Of a DNA stretch of 64,000 bases, positions 22,195 through 32,583 are shown piece by piece. The position numbers were made by a program, and so were the translations under genes. This DNA is from Scedosporium boydii (taxonomy: Eukaryota > Ascomycota > Sordariomycetes > Microascales > Microascaceae). The notes below the pieces were generated by a model. It saw nothing but the letters and a program-made list of their open reading frames with translations. It made no database searches and was not told where the DNA came from. The stretch is taken from assembly GCA_002221725.1 (NCBI GenBank), contig NJFT01000222.1:1-64000 (forward strand), written 5' to 3'. Numbering within the stretch: the stretch's first letter is position 1; each line of letters begins with the position of its first letter.

Positions 22195-22789
22195 TTTGTG
22201 CTTTTTAAAATAGCAAAGGGGTTAATAGCAATGAGAGGCCGACTGTGATCGTTGATGGATGGAAACGGTGACGGTACCAGAATCGAATGAGTTTGTTGGT
22301 GGAAAGGTTTACGTTTTTGTTTTGGGACAAGGTAAGGTTTTAAGCCAACAGGGCAGCTTCCCCTTTTGGACGCATTTCACTCCGTTTCTCATCTTTTTGT
22401 GGAGGCAAGAGCAAGTCGGGTTTGGTCAGGAAGTATCACGTGCAAATTAACAGTGACTTCTCGTGATTCCATGTGATATTTTGGACACCGTTTATGGAAG
22501 GAATGACCGAGTCTTCCCCCTCTCTCCAACATCACAGATTTCATGAACTCGGAATAAACTGTAAATCGTCTAGGATAATTGCCAGGGGCTTGGTACTTTC
22601 ATAGAAACAGCGTGAAGCTCTACAGCATCCCAAATCAGCCTCGTCAACTCATGCTCGCAGGTCAGCTGATCTTCCGGCCTCGCCGAGTTCAAGGCTTCAA
22701 CAGGAACTCCCAAGGGACTGATACCAAGGTCAACAAGATCGGTGATTTCCTCGACCTTGACATATTCTCCGAGTGAAAAAAGGTGGCGA
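22195..22789. other. Spacer
   Basis: Promoter side of the HNH gene and 3' side of the next minus-strand ORF. No supported gene. Confidence 0.5.
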
Positions 22790-23338
22790 CTACGGAGCAG
22801 CGGAAGTTACGGGCGGCCGCGAAGAAGGTTCCAAGTCTACTGGATTGTGTTGGGGCATAGTGGAAGAGAGTAACTCGGAGACCTTTCCTCCTCGTTGAGA
22901 CAGACCTCGCTTCCGGCTGGATGGTGCCTTGGATACCTTCATTGGCCGTACTGGCTTTAGAGTCATGCCAGGTGCTTGTCGATCCCGTCCGTGGTTCGGA
23001 AGCGGTACTGTTCCTTCCTCTCGGGGCTTTTGACTGACTGGAGACCGAGTACATTGTCTCCTTCGTGTTAAAGAGGATGGGGGATTTGACCTGGGGGAAG
23101 AGGAATGGATCTTATAGGACCGAAATGATACCGGGCTGCGACTGAAGCCGGAGGGGGAGACAGCCCCAAATGCCCTCTCGCCAGAGTCAGCATCAGCAGG
23201 GTTAGGAGTTGATTCTCTCAGTCCGGGGTTGTTATTCTCCTCTGCGAGAGGCCTCTCTTGGGGAGCTGGATCGAGCCCCATTTCCTCGGCCAACTTCTCT
23301 TCGATCGGTTGCTCATGCTTCCACGACATCCCAGGCAT
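22790..23338 (-). CDS. Hypothetical protein, related to its neighbour at 'WKHE(E/Q)P'
   Basis: A 182-residue basic, Ser/Pro/Arg-rich ORF with no recognised domain. Its first residues (MPGMSWKHEQPIEE) resemble the middle of the upstream gene (PCGLWKHEEPLEIE), in the same orientation only 37 bp away. It may be the 3' half of a duplicated and decayed paralogue, or a real small gene. Low complexity makes the ORF weak evidence by itself. Confidence 0.35.
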   Translation of the reverse strand: MPGMSWKHEQPIEEKLAEEMGLDPAPQERPLAEENNNPGLRESTPNPADADSGERAFGAVSPSGFSRSPVSFRSYKIHSSSPRSNPPSSLTRRRQCTRSPVSQKPREEGTVPLPNHGRDRQAPGMTLKPVRPMKVSKAPSSRKRGLSQRGGKVSELLSSTMPQHNPVDLEPSSRPPVTSAAP

Positions 23339-23374
23339 AACGCCCCACTTCCGGTTCTAAATCCCCCTATCTAT

Positions 23375-24157
23375 CTAAATTTTCTTCACAACTTCGTAAG
23401 CCCTTGTGTTTATCTCCGGCGAGACCTTGCTCGATGTGGCAGTGGCTTCTTCGGACCCCGACTCGCCTTGAGTTCGTTCACGTTGTTGCGAAACCTGATA
23501 AACGAACTGGTAGAACGGTCGGGATGCTTCGCGCCCGCGTTCGCGCCTAACGCGTCGTTCCTCGATCAGGCGCAACTCTTCGGCACTCTTCGGTCGTCTT
23601 GGTTTCTCCTCTCCTATCCTCGGAGGGGAGGAGGGATCGTTGCCTTCGGATTCAGATTCGATCTCGAGCGGTTCTTCGTGCTTCCAGAGTCCACATGGAA
23701 TGTCCTGCTCACGTTGGTTCATTTCCTTCCACCGTTCGTTCCAGATACCCTGCTCGACCCAGCATTTTTTGACATTTTCCATCGCTCGCTTTCTAGTATC
23801 CCAGTCTGCCACTGGGAGCTGGTCGTCCCGTAAGGTGATTCCCATATCCAAGGTACTTTGTCTCGCAATTCGTCGCGCTTCTTCACGTACTTGCTGGTCG
23901 AATTGCTCAGAGGGATACGACGCCCTCCGTTCCCCGATGAGTTGATATTTTTTTTTCTCGCAGAGCCGCTCTTCTTCGGTCATTGTTTCGGAAGCCTGGG
24001 ATGCTGTGGTGGTCCCCGACAGCGAATATATGCACATTGGCGTGGAGTGGCTCCACCGTCTGCTCCGCATACGCTCAAGAAGCTCAGGGTCGTTGGCCAA
24101 GGGATCAAGGGCTCTATGGAGCAATGCTAGCCCATCGCCTCCAATTGACTCGGCCAT
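23375..24157 (-). CDS. Hypothetical charged, coiled-coil-prone protein
   Basis: Intronless ORF of 260 residues from ATG 24157; an in-frame ATG at 24430 exists, but the extension is low-complexity and hydrophobic, so I did not use it. Features: MAESIGGDGLALLHRALDP start, a charged helix EERLCEKKKYQLIGERRAS, NVKKCWVEQGIWNERWKEM, then WKHEEPLE and an Arg/Glu-rich stretch (EERRVRRERGRE). It looks like a fungal-specific family of unknown function. No catalytic motif or membrane segment. Confidence 0.55.
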   Translation of the reverse strand: MAESIGGDGLALLHRALDPLANDPELLERMRSRRWSHSTPMCIYSLSGTTTASQASETMTEEERLCEKKKYQLIGERRASYPSEQFDQQVREEARRIARQSTLDMGITLRDDQLPVADWDTRKRAMENVKKCWVEQGIWNERWKEMNQREQDIPCGLWKHEEPLEIESESEGNDPSSPPRIGEEKPRRPKSAEELRLIEERRVRRERGREASRPFYQFVYQVSQQRERTQGESGSEEATATSSKVSPEINTRAYEVVKKI

Positions 24158-25212
24158 GATGAGGGTGTGTCGCCAAAGGGTAAAAAGAAGAGAAAGGAAG
24201 AGAAAGGAAGGGAAAGGAAAGGAAATGGAAAAGGCATGGTCTGCGATGGAGAGAGGCGAGAAGAGGACAGGTAAAGGAAGCCGAATGCAAGGGAAGCTTG
24301 GAGATGATGAACTGACTATTCTTTCTTCTTTCATTTGCCGAATCACGGAGGGCAGAAAAACAGATACTGGACATATTTTTACAGGAAAACTGGGAAAGTA
24401 AAGAAGGATAGAAGAAAGGGACGAATCCACCTCATACAGACAGCTGAATAGTTACAGTCACAATGTAAAACAAGAAATTAGAAAAGTGGAGGAAACACAG
24501 AAGACAAAACTTAGCCCGGAAAGAACATAGAATCCTGTCACGGTCGCTGTGGTATCAAAATTCCCCTGGATCCTTTCCGCTTTCGCATCCCAACCATTCG
24601 TGATCAGGCCAGGTTCTTTGTTTGTATTCTTCTCTTCTCTCCACCAATTTCAGCTGCAATTTCCAGCTGTTGGTTCAGCCAACCAGTGGTTTCCTGCCTC
24701 CGGGGCTGTGTTTCCGACTGTTCTAGTCTCATTCCCTCCGGTTCTTACCTGTGGTATATCCGACTAAACAAAGAATATACGGTTCGGTATTTGCACTTTG
24801 GGTTGTGTTTCGACGGATTAGCATGCTCTCTTTCTTGTGTACAAAGTCGCATCTCTCATTCCTGTGCGCCATACTGCCTCTATGTCGTCATGTTCTTTGC
24901 TTCTTCGCCTCCCCTGTTTTACCCTTTCGATTCCATTCCTGAACTGTTATCCCGAGGACTTCTTGCGAAGCTCAACAGCTCTTTATCCTCGGAGTCAGGA
25001 ATTGTGGGAATCAGGTAAAGGATAAACGAGGTTGTCTACGTTGTCTCTCGACATGACCCGTGTAGAGTACAGATAGAGTCTGATTATATATAGCAGACGT
25101 GCTGCCCTGCGTGATCAATAACAATATTTCCTCCCAAGGCCTCCAGTAAACCACTGTCCTCTCTCATCTTCAATTCATCAATTGATCCTTCTCATCGCAC
25201 TCCCATCATATC
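24158..25212. other. Spacer with purine-rich tract
   Basis: Includes an imperfect AGAGAAAGGAAG-type purine tract at about 24185-24235. No supported gene. Confidence 0.55.
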
Positions 25213-26511
25213 ATGCCGCTATTTTCAACCGTGGCGCCGTTTGAGCGCCAGGGCCATCCTTCGGTACGATTTAGCCTTGTGCCTATAAACGACAACGCAA
25301 AGGCTGCCGCCACCCACCCCAACAACTCTTACATTGCCCGAAAGCGGGAAGACGGCATAACCGTGCTCGACATCGGGCACTTTTTCCCGAAATCGGACAA
25401 CACCACTCTTGCAACTCTAGGGGGCGCCGGAGATGTGTTTGTAGAAGGACCGAACATATCGGCAATACAATCCTCTTTTGAGATTGACCCGGGCTCTAAG
25501 GACGTTATGTTTCTTGTTTGAGATTCAATGGGCCGATGTAAGCCAGGTTCAGAGGACGGTTCAGAAGGAAGAGGCGCAGGAAGATCTGTGGTTGGCTACA
25601 GCACAACAGGCACACACAAGAACAATTGACACATGGCGCGCCCCGGAGCTCAAATTGAGGTGGCTAAAACTTGGAGAAAAACTCGGCGCGGGAAAGTTGG
25701 GTGTGGTGTTCAAAGCCATCAACCTTGATAACGGCGAGTTCATGGCCGTAAAGGAGTTTCATCACCCTATAGCTTCTGCTGAAGTGCAGAGTCGATTGAA
25801 AAAAGAAGTGAAGATCCTCTCCTCGGTGAAAAATGTACGTCAGACAAAAATTCTCCAAAGTTTCCATCGCCGTACACTAACATCCAGTTCTAGTGGTTCA
25901 TAGTGGACTACATCGCGGCAGAGGACTGTGAAGGGCCTCAACCTAAAATCTTCACAGGTCTCAAAGAAGGGAATCTGGCATCACTGGTTAAGGATGGGTG
26001 TTCCCTCCCACTATCCTTGAGCGTTTTCCAGCAAATGCTACATGCCCTGGACTTCCTTGAGAAGAGTGACATCATCCACGGAAACGTCAAACCGGCGCAT
26101 ATTCTTTACGTTCGCCGATCCCCGTCTCCGTATTATCCGAACTGTGGGTATTGCTTTCAGTTAGGTGATTTCGGATTTGGTATCCGTGAGTCAGCGGCCG
26201 AGGAGGATCCAGGTACCTTCCTCTATATGGCGCCAGAGATAGTCCGAAGAGAGCCGCGATCATGCAAAGTTGATGTTTGGTCACTTTTCGTGACCATGTT
26301 ATGGCTATGGGACGTCCATGGGTTTCGAAACAAGTCGCGGGGGCCGATGACACGCGAACGCGCTCTGGATCATATTATCCGCATCTCGAAGAAGCCCCTT
26401 CCCATGGCCATTTCCGCAATGGCCGCCGAGAACCCGGAGGAGCGTGCTTCAGCCGCGGAGATGCGTCGCATGCTTCCCAGTCTCACTGGGGATGAGGTAG
26501 AGGCCGACTGA
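25213..26511 (+). pseudogene. FHA-kinase family gene, truncated and catalytically degenerate (pseudokinase)
   Basis: Related to fungal proteins with an N-terminal FHA-like module and a C-terminal Ser/Thr kinase. Residues 1-100 fit the first half of an FHA-like fold (VEGPNISAIQSSFEID), then the frame stops at 25519. Sequence resumes in another frame at LFEIQWADVSQVQ, and no GT-AG intron bridges the gap, so the second FHA half looks deleted. The kinase part follows, with an intron at about 25835-25893. It has glycine loop LGEKLGAGKLGVVFKA, Lys in MAVKEF, and DFG in LGDFGFG. The catalytic loop is HGNVKPAH instead of HRDxKPxN, so the proton-acceptor Asp and the metal-binding Asn are both replaced. 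APE (MAPEIV) is kept. If expressed, it would be a pseudokinase or decoy. Confidence 0.7.
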
Positions 26512-27437
26512 GACCCTCCGGTTCGGGAGCGCTAGGGACGGGGCAGAGAAATCGGGAAAGCAACAGGTGGTACTGCGTTGCTGGGAATGCTGTCACAAGT
26601 GGTCGAAACCAAAGTACCCTGGGATAAGGCAAGTGACTTGATCGAGCGTGGGGTTGCGGGTTCAGAGATAGTTTCGAGAATGTAGCTAGCGTTGAGGTGG
26701 AGAACTCATAGAAAATATGAGTTTGATTGACGTGCCTTCCACTCTCGAAATGCGGGAAGATTTTCAACTGTTTTATACGCAATCGGGTGTCAGTGGAACA
26801 GAGCAAGTATTATTACCACGACCGCCGCAGTATCGTAACTTATGACGCTGCCTCAAAAAGCCAACCCGGCAGCTTGTGAATATATATACGTAGATATGGA
26901 CTAAACATACCCTTTCTCTTCCTGGGTTCTGTATTCTATGATTGGAGAAGCCACGGATGGCTGGGTACGAGCGCTCTCGGCAGCCATTTCCCTCAATGAA
27001 GTCCACTTCAGTACCAAGGAATTCTCACTTTTTCCCCTGAGGCTCCAGAAACAAATTGGGTATTGTACAGCCGAGCTGCGGATGACGTTCCCCAAGGTCT
27101 CCAAGGGGGTACCTTCCCCCAGGAAGGATGGGAACGGTTCCTCATTAGGAACTTTTGCAGTCGAACCAGTCACATGACTCGTATTACAAAATCTTACTAG
27201 CCTGTTAAGTTCAACTGTTGCAGGCAATCTTGACGTTTCCTCTGTACGCCGCTTCCTTTTTGGACATTAATTTCTCCCAATACTTTCACCGTTTCCTTTC
27301 CAGTCAATCACTTAGACCTCACTTGCCATCCATCCAATTGATACATTCCTCTATCACCACCGAAACCCATCAAATTTAATACTTTTCCCCGACAAGAAGC
27401 AACAAACTGAGAGCCTCCCTCTATCGACCCACCCGTC
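26512..27437. other. Spacer
   Basis: No supported gene. Confidence 0.6.
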
Positions 27438-29258
27438 ATGTCTTTGCCACTTCCCTCTACGTTCATGACAAGCACGATCCCGGTCGTGTTTAACAATGCC
27501 TACATCATCGGCGCAACATCGCCAAACATCGAAACTGGCCACCCATGCGAGGACGGATGGCTTCTAGCAGATTTCTATGCCTTCAATTGCCTACTCAAGG
27601 ACTTAGGGACTTCACAGGTATGGCTGACTGTTGAGGTAAGTTCCTACTACCCAATACCCCCAAGTCGGTGGCTTCCTGCTATATAACGACCTGGCCTGCC
27701 TGGCTTAGCTGAATGATGCTAATCCTCAGCGAATAACTTAGGACCCAAGGAAGTACTTGAGCGCCTGCCTATCCAGACATCAAGTTCTTGCTACACGGAA
27801 ACCCGTACAGGGAGCGGAAGATAGTGCTCAGCGACGACCTTCTCGACCAAGACTCCCTCACGCCCGTGACCGTGGTCAACAATACAGACATAGTAGAGAC
27901 GTTCCTCTCACATGTCACGAGTCCGTCCCAGGCCGCCAAGCGCGATGCGACACACTATGCGACACACTTGATCGTCTTTTTATTTTGTCACGGGGGTAAT
28001 GAAGCTCGATTCATCCTCGACCATAGTGATACGGTAGGCGGCGTGACTCTCTCCCAAATTAGGGAAGCCATTGAGCCTGGCTGCCAAGTTACGCCTGTCA
28101 GTTCGTCAAGCTTTTACGGTGGCTGGCTGGATCGCACGAGAGCTGCACCCCTCGCCCACTGGACCTTCGTACGAGGCTATTCCGACGGCTGCAGGCCCTG
28201 ACTCGGAGTCAAACTCTTGGGCCCAGTCAGGAAGTCTCAGTCGTTTTAGTGGCGCCGTCTTCACAAGGGCCCTCAGCGAATCCCTAAACAAAGACACCAC
28301 CACGACCAACCTCGTCAATAGCCCCGGCGAACCAGCGGAAGGAACCCTTACCCAACCTCCAGGTGCAACTGCCGAGCAAATAATGACCTACAATGCCTTC
28401 TGCCGCTCCATACTTGACGTTTGTGGTATGTCGGAGCACGGTTTTTCATTCAACGCTCAGGATGATCCCTGGGACTACCCGTCGACAGGGCGGCCCGGGG
28501 TTTCCCTCGCTCACTTTCAGCAGAGGTGGCAGGCCTTGCTAAGCATTCCCCATACCGAGCCCACGCAGGTACATCTCGAAAAAGACTCGAGCCCTTTGGA
28601 GGTGACTTGCCCGACCGACCCACAGCCTCTCCAGACCGGCTCTGCATCGGTCCTGGACGATGATATGGCGAAGCTCATTCGCGACAATCAAGTGGCCCAG
28701 ATGGCCGCCATGTTTCTGGAAACGTGCCCAAATGACTGGGCAAGAGGCTGGGGGCCTGGATTTTACACGAAGCTCAAGCGCGCATCAAACAAAGAGGACA
28801 CTCTTGATGAAGACATCGACGTCGCCGCCGCAATCCAGTTCCGTTGGGAGCTAGGCCTCCTAGCAGACCAAATCGTCGAGATGTTCAAGCTTCCTGCTCC
28901 GAACTCCCAGAGATGCCTCTGGTGGGATGACATTGCATGGAAGCGGAGTCTCTGGGACGGGAGGATCTCCGGGAGCGGCCACCTAAAGACGGTAGTTTTC
29001 TTAGCGCTGAGCCGCGGTGGTTTCCAGCCGTATCCATGTCCATTTCAAGGGCCGCCCTTCCCACGCTTTGCCCTCTATGTTGCAGCCGCCATTGTCGAAG
29101 CTCAGATGGGCGAGGAGGAGGCGTTGGAACTCGTCGAGGAGCTTCTCAAGTTCATGGGAAACGTCAAAACGTTCTATAGATGGAAGGCGCAGGCCAGCGA
29201 GGCGGTCATGGAAAGGAAGAACAGCTGGGTGAAGTCTCTGCAGGGTTGTCACCCTTGA
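27438..29258 (+). pseudogene. Caspase-fold-like protein gene with two frameshifts
   Basis: Three reading-frame segments together resemble one fungal protein of roughly 550 residues. Segment 1 is exon 27438-27635 (YIIGATSPNIETGHPCEDGW), with a GT-AG intron 27636-27741. Segment 2 runs from about 27771 to 28127 and holds LIVFLFCHGGNEARF and CQVTPVSSSSFYGGW. Segment 3 runs to 29258, is helical, and is rich in Trp. A strand ending in His-Gly followed by a strand ending in (S)Cys-Tyr-Ser-Gly is typical of caspase-fold (clan CD) proteins; here the expected Cys position reads Ser-Phe. Both frame breaks sit exactly on 4-bp tandem duplications (GCCT twice at 27763-27770; TGGC twice at 28120-28127). Removing one copy of each would reconnect the segments. 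The family assignment is tentative; the frame breaks are read directly. Confidence 0.6.
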
Positions 29259-30480
29259 TTCATTTATGGATAAATCACAGCAAAAAGATGCACCACATTT
29301 TTGAAGCCAGCCTTCCTTGCCTGTAAGCGACCTTCTGTAGCCATTGCGCTCAGCTGGGTTTTCCAGGGTCAAGCGAGGGATGAACCATCTTCCCGGTCTG
29401 AACAGGGAACTCGCGCTTCGCAACTGTTAGTTTATCTAGCGCGCCTGACGCTCTAGGATGTAATGATAATATTATTTCTCTATGTCACCCAGAAACGAAG
29501 AGGATAACACTGCTTGGGATGTGACCGGACGTGACGTTCTTCTTATTGATGGAAAGATCTCCAACGTAAAAATCAAACAGATTGTGAAAAGTCCACTGGT
29601 CCATTGGTCACCCCCTTGGCCCTCAACGATGATCCGTCAACCCATTGAGGTGTTAGATAATACGAGCTACTATCACGCCTGCGCTGGCGATATCTACAGC
29701 GAAGTCCGAACTACAGAAGGTCATGGAAACGCACGTATTTATGCCTATTCAGCATTCAACTTATCCAAAAGCTCCTTGAACTCCTCAATTCATCTCGTCT
29801 TCACCATCCTTCGGCTTCGTGTAAGTCCCCCATCAGCCAAGAAAGGAGCGCTGTCGCTCAGAGGACGTTCTGAATATGTTTCCCTGCGCAAAAAACGGCC
29901 TTATCCACGGCATGTCTTTCCAATTGTTTGCCATGACAGTGAAGTCCCCACGCCTACATGACATATACGTCTCAAGTCTTGCAGTTAATCGGTCCAGCAA
30001 ACAACCCTGCACTACTTATCAGCACCACAGTTTAGGAACAAGAGGCCGCGAGATCGTCAATATGCAAGATGCAATTGCTATCTATTATATTTAAGACAAA
30101 TAAAAAGAAAAATAGGAATCTGTGCGAAGTGGATAAGAGAGGCCCTAGACTCCACAAAAAAAGAGCGTTGCATGATAGTCCAGGGTCGGGTATAGGGATG
30201 GATTGATTGATTGTTGGTATCTTGTCAGCAAAGTCTTCTCCCAGCAAAACACTTTTTATCCGAAACAAAAAGGTCATGTTCAAACTAAAGCGTGCGCAAA
30301 CTGGGGCACATTAATACTAATAATAAAAAAGAAAAAGAAGAGTAGGGTCCTCCCGCCTCGTCAAGTCTAACCATTGAAAGTCATCACCTCATGCGGATTG
30401 GGATGGAGAGAGTGTGAGAGTGAGGGTGAGAGAGAGAGAGAGGGGGGATCGATCCCAAGGGGGCGGAGAGGAGACTACTC
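29259..30480. other. Spacer with GA microsatellite
   Basis: A 159-codon ORF at 29482-29961 has no recognisable feature. An AG-rich GAGAGA tract occurs at about 30405-30445. No gene is supported. Confidence 0.55.
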
Positions 30481-32583
30481 TCAGACACCGGAGTAACCCC
30501 AGCGAGGAGCGTTGACGATAATACCAGTCAAGCAACCCGAGATGATACCTGCGACGGGGAGGGTAATGATCCAACCACCGTAGATCCAGGCAACCATGCG
30601 CCAGTTGATGGAGCGCCAGGTACCGGCACAGAGACCGACACCGACAGTGGCACCAGTAATGCACTGAGTGGTGGAGACGGGGAGCTCTGTAGTGGATGTG
30701 TTAGCTGACTGCCGTATGGGATGGACCATTGGGATAGACTTACTCAAGCGGGTGGCCATGATGACGGTAATGGCAGAGCCCAACTCCATGGAGAAACCAC
30801 GAGAAGGAGAGTGGAGAGTGAGACGGTTACCAAGATTGCGCATGATGTTATAACCGTACGTCCAAATACTGGAGGAAGTTGTTAGTAGGATAATAGTAGT
30901 ACGATCCGGATTGTCGACCTACCCGATGCCGATAGCAACACCACCGAAAGCGCTACATAGTTCACGCAGTTAGTAAATCAAGTTCGAGAGAGAGCACCTT
31001 TATCCTGGCGCCAGCAAGGGAGTCAATTTAACTCACAGAATCCAAATGGGAACCGGAGCCTTGCTGCCGTCAATCTTGCCGGTATCCCAGATCAGGTAAA
31101 TGGTGGCATAGGGTCCGATGGCGTTGGAGACATCGTTGGCACCATGGGTGAAGGAGGCGGTACTGGCAGTCAAAACTTGGAGGAAGGAGTAGAGGAACTC
31201 GGCCTTGTTGTCGTAATGCTTGACGTGAGCGTGCATCTCGTCGAGATCGCCAGTGAGCATGCTCTGCTTCTTCTGCGCGTTGAGGACATCCTGGTCAACA
31301 CCTCGGAGGAAGATCCACTTGAATCCCCACCAGAGGAAGGCAACGTCGTACCAGGGGGCGTCAGGCTTGGGGCCAACGATGGATTTGTGGGGTACGGTGG
31401 TACGCGGGCCGTCAATCTCAGATCCGTTCTGGTCAATAGCCTTGGCCTCGGAGTCGTCAGCACCCTTCGCCTCGACATCGCTGTGCCTGTTGGCTCGGCC
31501 ACGAAGAGCGTCGAGCTCCTCCTTGGTAAGGTGACCCTCGTAGAAGTTCTTGATCCCGCCAGCGGCACCCTCGGGCTGCTCTGGGGGTTCGCCACGCTTG
31601 AGAAGAAGAGGACCAAGAGGAATGTGGTACCAGCGGAGCTGCCAGTCGTCCTTAACAACGATGCGGTATAGCCAGGGGACGAGGAAGATGCTGATGACGA
31701 GAGCGAAGGCAGCGCCGACACCAATAATGAGGCCGGCAGTCTCGCCATCTGTGAGGTCGAGGGAAATGGAACCACTCTTCCAGGCGATAAGCATAGTAAG
31801 GAGAGAGGCAGTGATGCCGAAGTAGACGGGAACAAACATGAGACCGCGCATGACCGGGTTGCTTCGGAGCATGACACCATACTTGGTAATGGTAAAGACG
31901 ATTGCAGCGAAAGCACCAGAGATACCAGGAGCAATGATCCAAGCGAGGAAGACCTGGACGACACCGGAGTTGATGCCACCCTTCTTGTCCACCCAGTGAA
32001 TGTTATCAGCACCGACGAGCGCAATACCCATACCGATCACACCGCCCATGATAGAGTGAGTAGTGGAGACGGGAAGGCCGATCCTGGTAGCCATGGTGAG
32101 GTAGAGGGAAGAAGCAACAACAGCACAAACCATACCCAACATGAGCAGGGTAGGTTCAGACTTGAACTGGTCAATATCCACGATCTTGGTACGAATGGTA
32201 TCGGCGACACGGGCACCGACACCGAGGGAACCGGCGAACTCTAGAATAGAGGCCAAAGACATGGCCTGAATGTACCCGACGGATCGGGACGAAACCGACG
32301 TAGCCCAGGAGTTGGCGACATCGTTGGCACCTAATCAGAAACAAAGTTGGTAGTTAGCGTGGGAGAAGGTCGACACATCGCGGGGTTGAGACGGGTTGAC
32401 GTTTGTGGCGCCCCGCCATCCCTGTTGCGGACAACAGGGTAGTGAAGGACAGGCAAAGAAAGGGATTAGGCCATATGGGCTGGCAGAAGACAGGATTCCA
32501 GAAGGCTTACCAATGTTCCAAGCGTCCAGGAACGCAAAGATGGTACCAATAGCGAAAAGGTAATCGAATTGGTGGAGAGGCAT
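30481..32583 (-). CDS. pho89: Pho89-type Na+/phosphate symporter
   Basis: High-affinity Na+-coupled phosphate transporter of the PiT/Pho89 family (PHO-4 in Neurospora) in the plasma membrane. Exons 32583-32511, 32330-31037, 30952-30923 (30-nt exon), 30868-30744 and 30686-30481 close in phase and give 575 residues. Both PiT signature repeats are present: GANDVANSWATSV near the N-terminus and THGANDVSNAIGP in the C-terminal half. The matched motifs GLPVSTTHSIMGG and KLPVSTTQCITGA follow them. Between the two halves lies a long hydrophilic, Asp/Lys-rich loop, typical of fungal members. The start at 32583 (MPLHQFDYLFAIGT) matches family length; an in-frame ATG ten codons upstream exists. Expression under phosphate starvation is expected from the family; two CACGTG sites lie 1.3-1.7 kb upstream. 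Confidence 0.95.

Noticed and set aside
29482..29961. 159-codon plus-strand ORF
   Set aside because: No motif, no splice support, atypical composition.
31170..32024. 284-codon alternate-frame ORF inside pho89
   Set aside because: Low-complexity Ser/Leu translation that overlaps the clearly conserved transporter frame.
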